This document shows positions 1 to 7,719 of a DNA stretch of 44,188 nucleotides, piece after piece. The notes beneath the pieces were generated by a model. The model worked only from the letters and a program-made list of their open reading frames with translations, did not search any database and had not been told where the DNA came from. The stretch lies in the NCBI RefSeq assembly GCF_005869855.1, contig NZ_SZNH01000007.1:55023-99210 (forward strand), written 5' to 3'. This DNA is from Nostoc sp. PA-18-2419 (GTDB lineage Bacteria > Cyanobacteriota > Cyanobacteriia > Cyanobacteriales > Nostocaceae). Every line of letters begins with the position of its first letter. The stretch's first letter is position 1. The position numbers and the translations under genes are program-made.

Positions 1-123
1 TCACACATAAATTTCATAAATAGCAATTGATATCCGTAATTTTAAAGATGACTTTAAAAATGTTTTAGAAGAGAAAATTTGTGAGAAAGTAAAAATAAAG
101 GTATATTCACTGATCTCAAATTT

Positions 124-606
124 ATGGATTCTTTATCTATCAATTTCTTACTTGAAGAGTTGAAAAATCCCGATGCTACAATCCGGGAACAGGCAACCAG
201 AAAAATTTGGCGGATCTGGTTTCAACAAAAGGGAATTTATGGGCTTGAAAGGATTGACCGCAGTCAAAAGTTACTTGATGCAGGTGAAATTACTGAAGCC
301 GAAACAGATCTGACGGAACTTCTCAAAGAACAGCCAGATTTTGCTGAAGCTTGGAATCGGCGGGCTTTTCTCTATTATAGTATTGGCGATTATCAAAAAT
401 CTCTAGCAGATTGTCAGATGGTTGTGCAGATAAATCCAATACATTTTGGTGCGCTTCATGGCATGGGTTTGTGTTACGCAGCACTTGGAAAGTATAGCGA
501 AGCTATCCGAGCTTTTAAACGCGCTCTAGAAATTCAACCGTATTCGGTAGTGAATCAAAAGTTAATTTTAGAATGTACATTTAGATTGAGTTACGACGGT
601 AGATAG
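124..606 (+). CDS. small TPR-repeat protein
   Basis: This 160-residue soluble protein has an N-terminal helical stretch of about 50 residues that resembles a HEAT-like or capping helix pair. Roughly two to three tetratricopeptide repeats follow, at about residues 45-145. TPR consensus positions are visible in AEAWNRRAFLYYSIGDYQKSL and in HGMGLCYAALGKYSEAIRAF, the latter followed by ALEIQP. There is no signal peptide or membrane segment. TPR proteins act as protein-interaction scaffolds; no partner can be inferred here because the next gene is a wreck. The ATG follows an AT-rich leader without a strong Shine-Dalgarno. The TPR assignment is secure and the cellular role is unknown. Confidence 0.8.
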   Translation: MDSLSINFLLEELKNPDATIREQATRKIWRIWFQQKGIYGLERIDRSQKLLDAGEITEAETDLTELLKEQPDFAEAWNRRAFLYYSIGDYQKSLADCQMVVQINPIHFGALHGMGLCYAALGKYSEAIRAFKRALEIQPYSVVNQKLILECTFRLSYDGR

Positions 607-627
607 GAGAAAGCATCATACTGTTTT

Positions 628-1257
628 ATGAATCCGTCATCACCCTCATCAATAACAATTCATCGCCAAAGTAGTCGCAATTTTCTTCAATACAGTTTTA
701 TCAATATTGCTAGCAGCTTGATAACAGCTTGTACTAACAGCAACCAACCGTCAACTAGCAATTCTAAGTTAGATAAAGTAACGTTTGGCACAAACTGGAT
801 TGCACAAGTAAAACACCCCGGATTTTACGTGGCGATGTCTACGACCAGTTGCACCAAGGCCACTGGTATCTACAAAGACTACAGTTTAGATGTCACTATC
901 CATAATGGGTAGTCTTCAAGTTGGTAGTACTAAATTGTTGAGGGGGGGTACGGTAGACTTCCATTATGGGTTATGGTGTCGATCCTGTGAACGCCATAGC
1001 GCAAGGTATTCCCCAAATCACAGTCGCAGCAATTTTTCAGTAAAAATCCCTGGTGTCTCATTGCCCATCCCAACACAGCAATTAAAACCCTTGGCAACCT
1101 TAAAAGCAAACCAATTTATGTTTATGCTAATATTAATAATTGCCCTTTACTCAAAACCAAGTTTAGTTTTAGTGACAACCAAAAGCGTCCTTACAACTTT
1201 AATCCTACTTTTTTAACTGATAAAAACTCAGACAAATATTTGTTTTTGTCAGCTTGA
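628..1257 (+). pseudogene. decayed ABC transporter substrate-binding protein (NMT1/ThiY-like)
   Basis: Reading across frames recovers one continuous protein. First comes a lipoprotein-type N-terminus (FLQYSF...ITACTNSN), then LDKVTFGTNW...GIYKDYSLDVTI. After a shift comes GYGVDPVNAIAQGIPQITVAAIFQ, ended by a TAA near 1043. It resumes as AHPNTAIKTLGNLKSKPIYVYAN and KTKFSFSDNQKRPYNFNPTFLTD up to a TGA at 1255. These are landmarks of NMT1/THI5-like periplasmic binding proteins for nitrate, taurine or thiamine-precursor type substrates. At least three disruptions are present: the stop near 909, a frame change near 910-970, and the stop near 1043. About the last third of a normal protein of roughly 330 residues is absent, so the gene cannot make a functional protein. 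The exact substrate class is not determinable. Confidence 0.8.
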
Positions 1258-1290
1258 GTGCCTGATCCGACTTGATATTAAATAAGTGCC

Positions 1291-1532
1291 ATGAATTCTC
1301 AGAGAGTAAACTGGGATAATCTACATGGCAAAACAGCGTCTATTAGCCTCATTCCTGGTGATTTGCAGCTTGTGCGCTACACATAGAAGAACGTCTCAAC
1401 AAAATTATTCGCTATCACCAAGAACAGAGTGTGGCTATTGACAATCCTTACACCTATATTATTGAAGAAACTGGGAGGAAAAGTTATTGCTCCTCAGCAG
1501 TTCAAATTTTGAGAAATAATAGACCTTTATAG
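1291..1532 (+). pseudogene. unidentified gene remnant in two frames
   Basis: An ATG at 1291 opens a 31-codon reading frame (MNSQRVNWDNLHGKTASISL, then a short tail) closed at 1384-1386. An overlapping frame continues with a charged, protein-like stretch (EERLNKIIRYHQEQSVAIDN, then PYTYIIEETGRK) until the TAG at 1530. The amino-acid composition looks like former coding sequence broken by a frameshift. I do not recognise the family. It may be non-coding filler. Confidence 0.3.
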
Positions 1533-1683
1533 GTTAATGAATTCTGGATAAAGCAAAGTTCTCCAATTAAAATTTAAAAATTGAATTCTAAATTCTCAAT
1601 TATGAATTGTGAATTCCACACATTATCTATGCTTTAATTTCCAAAACCTGGGGAAAACCCAAAACAACATCCCAAAATCACCC

Positions 1684-2730
1684 ATGATTGAAATTGATGG
1701 TTCTTACGGAGAGGGAGGCGGACAAGTTCTTCGCACTTCCTTAAGTCTAGCCGCTATCACTGGCGAACCCATACGGATTGCAGGTATTCGCGCCGGACGC
1801 AAAAAGCCAGGATTAGCACCACAGCATTTAACAGCCGTTCGTGCCGCAGCTAGAATTTGTAATGCCCAACTACGGGGTGATGCTTTGGGTTCAATGCTGC
1901 TGGAATTCATCCCAGGTAGTGCCGTGCAAGCTGGAACTTATGCCTTTGATGTTAGTAAAGCACAACCTGGTGGTTCTGCGGGTGCGATCGCTTTAATTCT
2001 CCAGACAATTCTCTTACCTTTGGCACTAGCATCTGGCAATTCCCAAGTAACACTCAAAGGTGGAACTCATGTAAACTTTAGCCCCACAGTTACATACATT
2101 CAGCAAGTTTACCTGCGGATATTGCAACGCATGGGAGTAGAAGCAAAAGTCAAGTTAGGCGCTTGGGGTTGGTATCCCCAAGGTGGCGGAGAAATCGAGT
2201 TACAAGTTGGTGGTAGTAGTCAACTTGGCGGGATTAACTTATTGGAGAGGGGGAACTTACAGCAAGTGCGCGGACTTGCGGTGGTGACAGAATTACCTTC
2301 CCATATTCCCCAACGCATGGCCAATCGTGCCGAAAGTTTGTTAAGAGAAGCGCATTTAAAAGTTACTGTACAAGCGTCGCGAGAAAAAGGTGTCGCACCT
2401 GGGGCGGGTATTTTCCTCACTGCTGAGTATCAGAACAGCTTAGCTGGTTTTGGTGGGTTTGGGCGTTTGCGGTTATCAGCGGAGACAGTTGCAGAAATTG
2501 CTTGTCAGCAACTACTTGAGTTTCATCATACAGGCGCACCAGTGGATGAACATTTAGCAGATCAATTATTATTGCCTGCTGCTTTAGCTTCACAAGCAAG
2601 TCATTACCGAGTAGCTGAGGTGAGTAGTCATTTAACTACAAATGCTGGGGTAATTCAACAGTTTGGATTAGCGCAGATTAAAGTAGATGAAGTTGAGAGA
2701 ATAGTTTCAGTAAAGAGTTTAACTAGATAA
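1684..2730 (+). CDS. rtcA: RNA 3'-terminal phosphate cyclase
   Basis: RtcA converts an RNA 3'-phosphate to a 2',3'-cyclic phosphate using ATP, through an enzyme-AMP intermediate, in the cytoplasm. The protein shows the family start IEIDGSYGEGGGQVLRTSL, the RAGRKKPGL segment, GGSAGA, and the C-terminal SSHLTTNAGV segment. The histidine of that last segment (about residue 316) corresponds to the adenylated catalytic His. Length is 348 residues, normal for the family. An in-frame ATG at 1609 would add 25 residues without family character, so the ATG at 1684 directly before IEIDGS is preferred. No rtcB or rtcR lies nearby, so the gene stands alone. A hairpin follows the stop codon. Confidence 0.95.
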   Translation: MIEIDGSYGEGGGQVLRTSLSLAAITGEPIRIAGIRAGRKKPGLAPQHLTAVRAAARICNAQLRGDALGSMLLEFIPGSAVQAGTYAFDVSKAQPGGSAGAIALILQTILLPLALASGNSQVTLKGGTHVNFSPTVTYIQQVYLRILQRMGVEAKVKLGAWGWYPQGGGEIELQVGGSSQLGGINLLERGNLQQVRGLAVVTELPSHIPQRMANRAESLLREAHLKVTVQASREKGVAPGAGIFLTAEYQNSLAGFGGFGRLRLSAETVAEIACQQLLEFHHTGAPVDEHLADQLLLPAALASQASHYRVAEVSSHLTTNAGVIQQFGLAQIKVDEVERIVSVKSLTR

Positions 2731-2732
2731 AA

Positions 2733-2759
2733 CAAGCATTATTACTCTAGTAATGCTTG
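2733..2759 (+). terminator. hairpin downstream of rtcA
   Basis: CAAGCATTATTA and TAGTAATGCTTG form a near-perfect inverted repeat of about 12 bp with a very short loop, starting 3 bp after the rtcA stop. There is no T-run, so it may act as a 3'-end stabiliser rather than a classical Rho-independent terminator. Confidence 0.5.
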
Positions 2760-3247
2760 ATATATAGAGTAGTACAAAGTACTAATTATAAATCAAAATT
2801 AATATTTTAATACATTATGTATTCAATGAAAAACAGTATCAGGACTAATACTTTACTCGATTTACAATAATAAAATCATGCATCATAAAATAAATCAAAT
2901 AAAAATTTGTCCCATTAATAAAAGTGGAAATGAGACAAGGGAGTTTTTAAGCAAAGACAGAAAACTTGTATTTATTTAGAGGTATTTGCAATCAAATCCA
3001 TAAAGCCATACTTCTGATAACAAGAAGGACTGAGAAATTCACAAAATGACTACAACTATAAATGAGAGTGAGTTAAGTTGTTCTTAATACTTCCTATTGA
3101 TTTAAATATGAAACAGAGTATTTAAATTGACCTCTTCTAAAAGAATATATTTAAATTTAGTCAGTTTGCGAGCGCAGATACAAAAGATAGGGTAGGGAGT
3201 ATTGCTCATTTGTTATTCTCCTTGTCCTCTTGTATTTCTCATCTTCC
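2760..3247. other. gene-free AT-rich spacer
   Basis: This spacer of about 490 bp lies between the rtcA hairpin and the 3' end of the convergent symporter gene. It holds no ORF of convincing length. The best is a 13-codon frame at 3046-3087, which I do not support. No strong repeat was seen. Confidence 0.6.
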
Positions 3248-4693
3248 TCACTTTTGATCCCGTTCTTTGAGTTTCAGCATAATTTCTGCGTGCATCTCGC
3301 GGGTAATTGGGTAAAAATACGTTAAAACTAAGCCACAAATCAAACATATTGTGGGTATAGGCCCAACAGCGATCCGAATAGCTAGCAGTGCCGATTCCGG
3401 TTGAATAGGTAGTGTAGTTTGTCCAATTACAGCTTCTTTAAAACCAGCTATTTGTAAAGCATTTCCTACTAAAAATAGCCCAAAAGCTAAACCAAATTTT
3501 TGTAGTAAAACCATAAAGCCATAAAAAATGCCTTCTCTACGTTGTCCAGTTTGCAGTTCATCTAATTCAATTACATCTGGAATCATTGACCAAGGAATTA
3601 AATAAGCTGTGGACACACCAATACCTGCCATAACAGCCATAAAATACATCAAAGCAATTTGACCAGGTTGCAAGAAAAATAATCCGGCGGCTGCTATAAT
3701 CCATAAACTCATTCCCAGAAAATAAACAACTTTTTTACCAACTTTTTTACTTAATGCACCCCAGACAAATAGCATTAACAAAGCAGTTCCTTGGACTGCA
3801 ATCATTAATGTAGGCACATCTGATTCCTTGAGGCGCATACAATCGACTACAAAATAGGGAATAATGCTAGCTGTGATTTGCACGCCTAGCCAAGAAAAAA
3901 GATATATACCAATAACAAATAAAAAAGCTCTATTAGTGAAGACAATTTTTAACTGTTCGTTAAACGGGAGAGATGGAGGTTCCTCAATTTGGGTACGTTT
4001 GGCTTCAAAAGCCAGAATGCGATCGCGGACTCCAAAAACACAGCAATATAATGCCAAAATTGAAATTATTGCACAAATTCCTGATAAAACTAGATATTGT
4101 TGTTGGCGATCGCTAATTAGAAAAAAAATAACTTGTGTTAAAATCAACGACAAAATGCTGCCACCAATAGAAAATGTAAAGCGAAAGCTATTTAAGCTAG
4201 TGCGTTCGTCGTAATCTTGAGTTAATTCTGGAGTCATTGCCGTATAAGGCAAATTCACAACAGTGTAAAACGCCTGAGATATCACGCCAATCACCACGTA
4301 ATACCAAAACAACGGCCAAATATTATTACTCTGCTGGGCACTAAAACGCGGTACAATCCACTGCAAGAAGAAGAAAATTCCAAAGGGAATTGCTCCATAA
4401 AACATCCAAGGAAGACGACGACCCCAGCGACGAGATTTTGTTTTATCAGTTAGAAAGCCGACAACAGGATCGTTTATTCCATCCCAGATTTTGCCAATCA
4501 TCAAAATACTGCCAGCTAAACCTGCTGGGATACCAGCAACATTAGTAAAAAAAACTAGGAGAAAAAAGACAGAGATATTTGCAGTAACAGCTGGACCTAG
4601 ATCTCCTACACCGTAAGCTAATTTTGTTTTCAAATCCAGTTTTTCACTTACAGGATTTCGTTGGGCATTGCCATCACCAACAGAATCATTCAT
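3248..4693 (-). CDS. GPH-family cation:sugar symporter (MelB-like MFS)
   Basis: This inner-membrane carrier has about 12 hydrophobic segments and belongs to the glycoside-pentoside-hexuronide:cation symporter family, which couples sugar or glucuronide entry to Na+ or H+. The diagnostic N-terminal block is present at residues 68-95 (GKIWDGINDPVVGFLTDKTK followed by SRRWGRRLPW), including the paired Asp residues used for cation and sugar binding. Length is 481 residues from the ATG at 4693. A GTG at 4705 is an alternative four codons upstream. The gene is divergent from a phosphoribosyltransferase gene, with a 77-bp gap holding both promoters. Several cyanobacterial relatives have no known substrate, and none can be named here. 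Confidence 0.85.
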   Translation of the reverse strand: MNDSVGDGNAQRNPVSEKLDLKTKLAYGVGDLGPAVTANISVFFLLVFFTNVAGIPAGLAGSILMIGKIWDGINDPVVGFLTDKTKSRRWGRRLPWMFYGAIPFGIFFFLQWIVPRFSAQQSNNIWPLFWYYVVIGVISQAFYTVVNLPYTAMTPELTQDYDERTSLNSFRFTFSIGGSILSLILTQVIFFLISDRQQQYLVLSGICAIISILALYCCVFGVRDRILAFEAKRTQIEEPPSLPFNEQLKIVFTNRAFLFVIGIYLFSWLGVQITASIIPYFVVDCMRLKESDVPTLMIAVQGTALLMLFVWGALSKKVGKKVVYFLGMSLWIIAAAGLFFLQPGQIALMYFMAVMAGIGVSTAYLIPWSMIPDVIELDELQTGQRREGIFYGFMVLLQKFGLAFGLFLVGNALQIAGFKEAVIGQTTLPIQPESALLAIRIAVGPIPTICLICGLVLTYFYPITREMHAEIMLKLKERDQK

Positions 4694-4770
4694 AATAATT
4701 TGCACTCATACTAAAATAAAAAGTTTGCGTTTGCCTTCAATAGTAGCTATTTACCACTGAAGTGAGACTT

Positions 4771-5289
4771 ATGCCAGACCTTTATGTTTCTTGGTCAAAT
4801 TATCACCAAAAAATTGAACAACTGGCCATTGAGATTTATCAATCTGGTTGGGAATTTAACCAAATTATCTGTCTTGCTAGAGGAGGACTACGAGTTGGAG
4901 ATATTCTCTCCCGTATATACCAGCAACCGCTGGCGATTTTAGCAACCTCATCTTACAGTAGCCCTGGTAAACAAGAAAGAAATAATTTAATTATCTCCGG
5001 TCACTTGACAATGACTGCCCAAAAGTTAGGTTCGCGCATTCTTTTAGTAGATGACTTAGTAGACTCTGGAATGACACTCCAGCAAACTGTTTCTTGGCTG
5101 AAGCAAAATATTGATTTACCCATTGAAGAAATTCGCACCGCTACACTGTGGTACAAAGCGTGTTCAGTTATAGCACCCGATTATTACGTTGATTATCTGC
5201 CCGATAACCCCTGGATTCACCAACCCTTTGAACGCTATGAACAAATGAACATCACTGAACTAGCAGCCAAGATAAGTCGAGAAGATTAA
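4771..5289 (+). CDS. phosphoribosyltransferase (xanthine/hypoxanthine type)
   Basis: This 172-residue cytoplasmic type I phosphoribosyltransferase carries the PRPP-binding motif ILLVDDLVDSGMTL at residues 90-103 and an upstream CLARGGLRVGDILS loop. The C-terminal part, with DYLPDNPWIHQPFE, resembles bacterial purine-salvage enzymes and related archaeal HGPRTs, which join PRPP to a purine base. The ATG at 4771 (MPDLYVSW) is preferred to a GTG at 4762. It is divergent from the GPH symporter and could share its regulatory region, perhaps because the symporter imports a nucleoside-like compound; that link is only inference. The base specificity cannot be read from the sequence. Confidence 0.85.
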   Translation: MPDLYVSWSNYHQKIEQLAIEIYQSGWEFNQIICLARGGLRVGDILSRIYQQPLAILATSSYSSPGKQERNNLIISGHLTMTAQKLGSRILLVDDLVDSGMTLQQTVSWLKQNIDLPIEEIRTATLWYKACSVIAPDYYVDYLPDNPWIHQPFERYEQMNITELAAKISRED

Positions 5290-5735
5290 ATTATACTTCT
5301 TGTTTCAGTATGGTTGAAAAGAAAAAAGCTTAGAAAGCTATATTTTTAGTAGTTTTATAGCAAGCATTAAAAGTTGGGGTGTAGTTAGTTTATTTGTTCA
5401 TAAGTAATGTATACTACATTAATTTGATAAGTAATCTAACCGTTTCTACTTGAAAGCGATCGCCAGACATGATAATGCAAACTAAATATTTTGCCTATCT
5501 CTAGACTGCTTTTAAGAAATCTTTCTCTGATGGATTTATCAAAAAAAGATAGCAGAAGAAACATCATAAAAATCTGCAAGCTTTTGGATACGAGTGACTG
5601 TTAAATTGCTTAAAAAACCTGACTCAACTAAATAAATAAAGTAAACGTTAAAAAAAATTAGCAAGTTGCGAAGCTGAGTGTAAATACTTACTTTTGGAGT
5701 ATTTATACTGACTAAGATAGTGGATTAATCTAAAA
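5290..5735. other. gene-free AT-rich spacer
   Basis: This spacer of about 445 bp lies between the phosphoribosyltransferase and the 3' end of the AEC carrier, which are convergent. One partial HIP1 site occurs near 5458. I see no ORF, no clear terminator hairpin and no repeat. Confidence 0.55.
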
Positions 5736-6653
5736 TCAAAACAGCCATAGCCAAATTGGCAGAGTAATCAGCAATACTATAGCTCCAGCAGCTAAGGCAG
5801 TTACAGCTAAATCACGATCAAGATTGAATGTCTCAGCAATTACCAGTGTGGCAAAAGCTGGAGGCATAGACATTTGCAGGACTATCACCTTTGCTATAGA
5901 ACCCGTTAATCCAAACACTGGTAGGATGCTTCCCAAGATTAAGGGAACTAGTAGCATTTTGATTGCTAAGCTTACTGCTACTTGTGGTAGGCTGCGCCAA
6001 GAGTTGAGCAACGCTAGTCGCATTCCAATTAGCACCAAAGATAAAGTTAGAATACTCCAAGCCAATTTCTCTAAGCACAATTCCACCACTGTGGGGATTG
6101 TGACCTCTCGAAACAGCAAGCCAAATCCGAAACTCCATAGAGCAGGATTAATTAAGACAGCTCTAAAAGTTTGCCAATAATTGTGGACACCACCGCCAAA
6201 ACGCGCTGCTAGTAATACGCCCAAGCCATAAGCTCCTGGGAACGAACCCAACAAATCGTAAAATAACGCCCAAGCAAAGTATTCTTTACCTACCATTGCT
6301 AAGGCGATGGGAAAGCCGAGAAAGCCTGTATTACCCAGCATTGCCGTTAGCAGCAAACTAGCCTGAGTTGGTGGTTGGGGAATGGTCTTTCTAAAATAGG
6401 CTTGTACTTTAATGCCTACCCAAGCTAAAAATGCACCGAGTAGAATGGCTAGGTAAGCGATCACAGGTGCAATCCAAATCTGCCCAGACAAGCTAGAGCG
6501 GTGCAAAAAAGATACTATGCTGATGGGTACTCCCACCCAATAAAGAAACTGCCCTAACCTGGTAGGAACTGTTACAGGTAGTTTGCGTCCCAAAACAAAA
6601 CCTACTAGTACTAATCCTCCCAGCTTGACGTATAGTTCTAAAAGGTTTGTCAA
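5736..6653 (-). CDS. AEC-family transporter (auxin efflux carrier-like)
   Basis: This 305-residue inner-membrane protein has about ten hydrophobic segments arranged as two halves of about five, as in the bacterial auxin efflux carrier family, whose members move organic acids or amino acids. The family signature LGNTGFLGFPIALA lies at residues 106-119. The second half carries the PPAFATLVIAE motif. No ATG lies near the start: the reading frame opens with TTG at 6653, and an in-frame stop sits about seven codons upstream. TTG is therefore the best start. The neighbour at 6726 is divergent. Substrate unknown. Confidence 0.85.
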   Translation of the reverse strand: MTNLLELYVKLGGLVLVGFVLGRKLPVTVPTRLGQFLYWVGVPISIVSFLHRSSLSGQIWIAPVIAYLAILLGAFLAWVGIKVQAYFRKTIPQPPTQASLLLTAMLGNTGFLGFPIALAMVGKEYFAWALFYDLLGSFPGAYGLGVLLAARFGGGVHNYWQTFRAVLINPALWSFGFGLLFREVTIPTVVELCLEKLAWSILTLSLVLIGMRLALLNSWRSLPQVAVSLAIKMLLVPLILGSILPVFGLTGSIAKVIVLQMSMPPAFATLVIAETFNLDRDLAVTALAAGAIVLLITLPIWLWLF

Positions 6654-6725
6654 AATTGCGCCTAAGAATTACAAATCTAAAATGCTACCTTTTACCTCTA
6701 CCTTTTGTCCAGTGCAAAATCTGTT

Positions 6726-7571
6726 ATGGCTATCCCACAAAACAGGAGTTTTCCCTTGAAGAAGGCTGGGTTTTCTAAAAAACTACACAATTCATCACCC
6801 GATCCAGATGATATTCCGGTGGCTGTACGTGATACTCCTGTTGCAGTACCCAAGGTGTGGTTGCAGCCTCGATTTTTGTTGATTGGGGGATTAGCAGGAT
6901 TTATCCTGCTGGCTTTAATTAGTAGTTTTTTGTTTTTTCTGATTACATCTAGAAAAACTGCCAATTTGCAACCCTCAGCAATTAGTCCTGCTCCTGCAAC
7001 CAGCGCAACATCCAATAATTCCAACACCAATAATTCCAACAATACTTTGTTAGGGCATCTAGCATACTCAGAAGCCCCCGAGTCACAATTAGTAACCATT
7101 TCCGGAAATAGGGGCATTAGAATGCGAAAAGCTGCTGCCCAAAAGTTTCAGGAGATGGTAGCAACTGCACGAAGTGCAAATGTAATTTTAGTGCCAATTT
7201 CTGGCTTTCGCTCAATTAAAGACCAAGAGCAATTGTTTTTTGCTGTCGGTGCCCAGCGAAATCAAACACCAGCAGAACGAGCAGCCCTTAGCGCTCCTCC
7301 TGGTCATAGCGAACATCACACAGGTTATGCTGCGGATATTGGAGACGGTGCAGCACCAGCGACAAATCTCCAAACCAACTTTGACAAAACCAAAGCTTAT
7401 CAGTGGCTACAAGCAAATGGAGCCCGTTTTGGTTTTGAAATGTCCTTTCCGAAAGATAATCTTCAAGGTGTGAGTTACGAACCTTGGCACTGGCGTTTCG
7501 TTGGCGATCGTGATAGCTTAGAAACTTTCTACAGAGCTAGAAATTTAAAACCCGCTCAGGCGGCTCAATAA
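6726..7571 (+). CDS. VanY-like D-alanyl-D-alanine carboxypeptidase (M15B)
   Basis: The protein is a zinc D,D-carboxypeptidase that trims D-Ala from peptidoglycan stem peptides on the periplasmic side. An N-terminal cytoplasmic tail of about 50 residues precedes one membrane anchor (FLLIGGLAGFILLALISSFL), then a Ser/Asn-rich linker and the peptidase domain. The zinc and catalytic motifs are visible: SGFRSIKDQEQLF, then SEHHTGYAADIGD at about 194-206 (the SxHxxGxAxD motif), and EPWHWRF at about 251. The ATG at 6726 is preferred to a TTG at 6705. It is convergent with the penicillin-binding protein gene, so two cell-wall enzymes lie side by side but are transcribed separately. There is no vancomycin-resistance context. 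Confidence 0.9.
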   Translation: MAIPQNRSFPLKKAGFSKKLHNSSPDPDDIPVAVRDTPVAVPKVWLQPRFLLIGGLAGFILLALISSFLFFLITSRKTANLQPSAISPAPATSATSNNSNTNNSNNTLLGHLAYSEAPESQLVTISGNRGIRMRKAAAQKFQEMVATARSANVILVPISGFRSIKDQEQLFFAVGAQRNQTPAERAALSAPPGHSEHHTGYAADIGDGAAPATNLQTNFDKTKAYQWLQANGARFGFEMSFPKDNLQGVSYEPWHWRFVGDRDSLETFYRARNLKPAQAAQ

Positions 7572-7644
7572 AACTTTATCTCTGGGGTAAGAGTCATGTG
7601 TTATTAGTTATTTTCACCTCTACCTGCTGCTTTCCCTACTCTTT

Positions 7645-7680
7645 TAGTAGAGGCTAAAGCACTAGTCCCCTAACGACTAG
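7645..7680. terminator. paired small hairpins between convergent cell-wall genes
   Basis: Two short inverted repeats lie between the converging genes: CCTCTACTAAAA-type pairing around 7636-7653 (CTACT/AGTAG) and CTAGTC/GACTAG at 7662-7680. Neither is followed by a clear T-run. Their position between two 3' ends suggests termination, but the support is weak. Confidence 0.3.
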
Positions 7681-7719
7681 ACAGTAATATTCAGCATACA
7701 TTTTGAATTCTTCCTTCTC

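Noticed and set aside
3046..3087. 13-codon frame MTTTINESELSCS in the rtcA-symporter spacer
   Set aside because: No ribosome site, AT-rich context, and no recognisable homology.
6726..7571. Part of a vancomycin-resistance operon
   Set aside because: No vanH, vanA, vanX or vanRS genes nearby; VanY-like enzymes are ordinary peptidoglycan peptidases in many bacteria.
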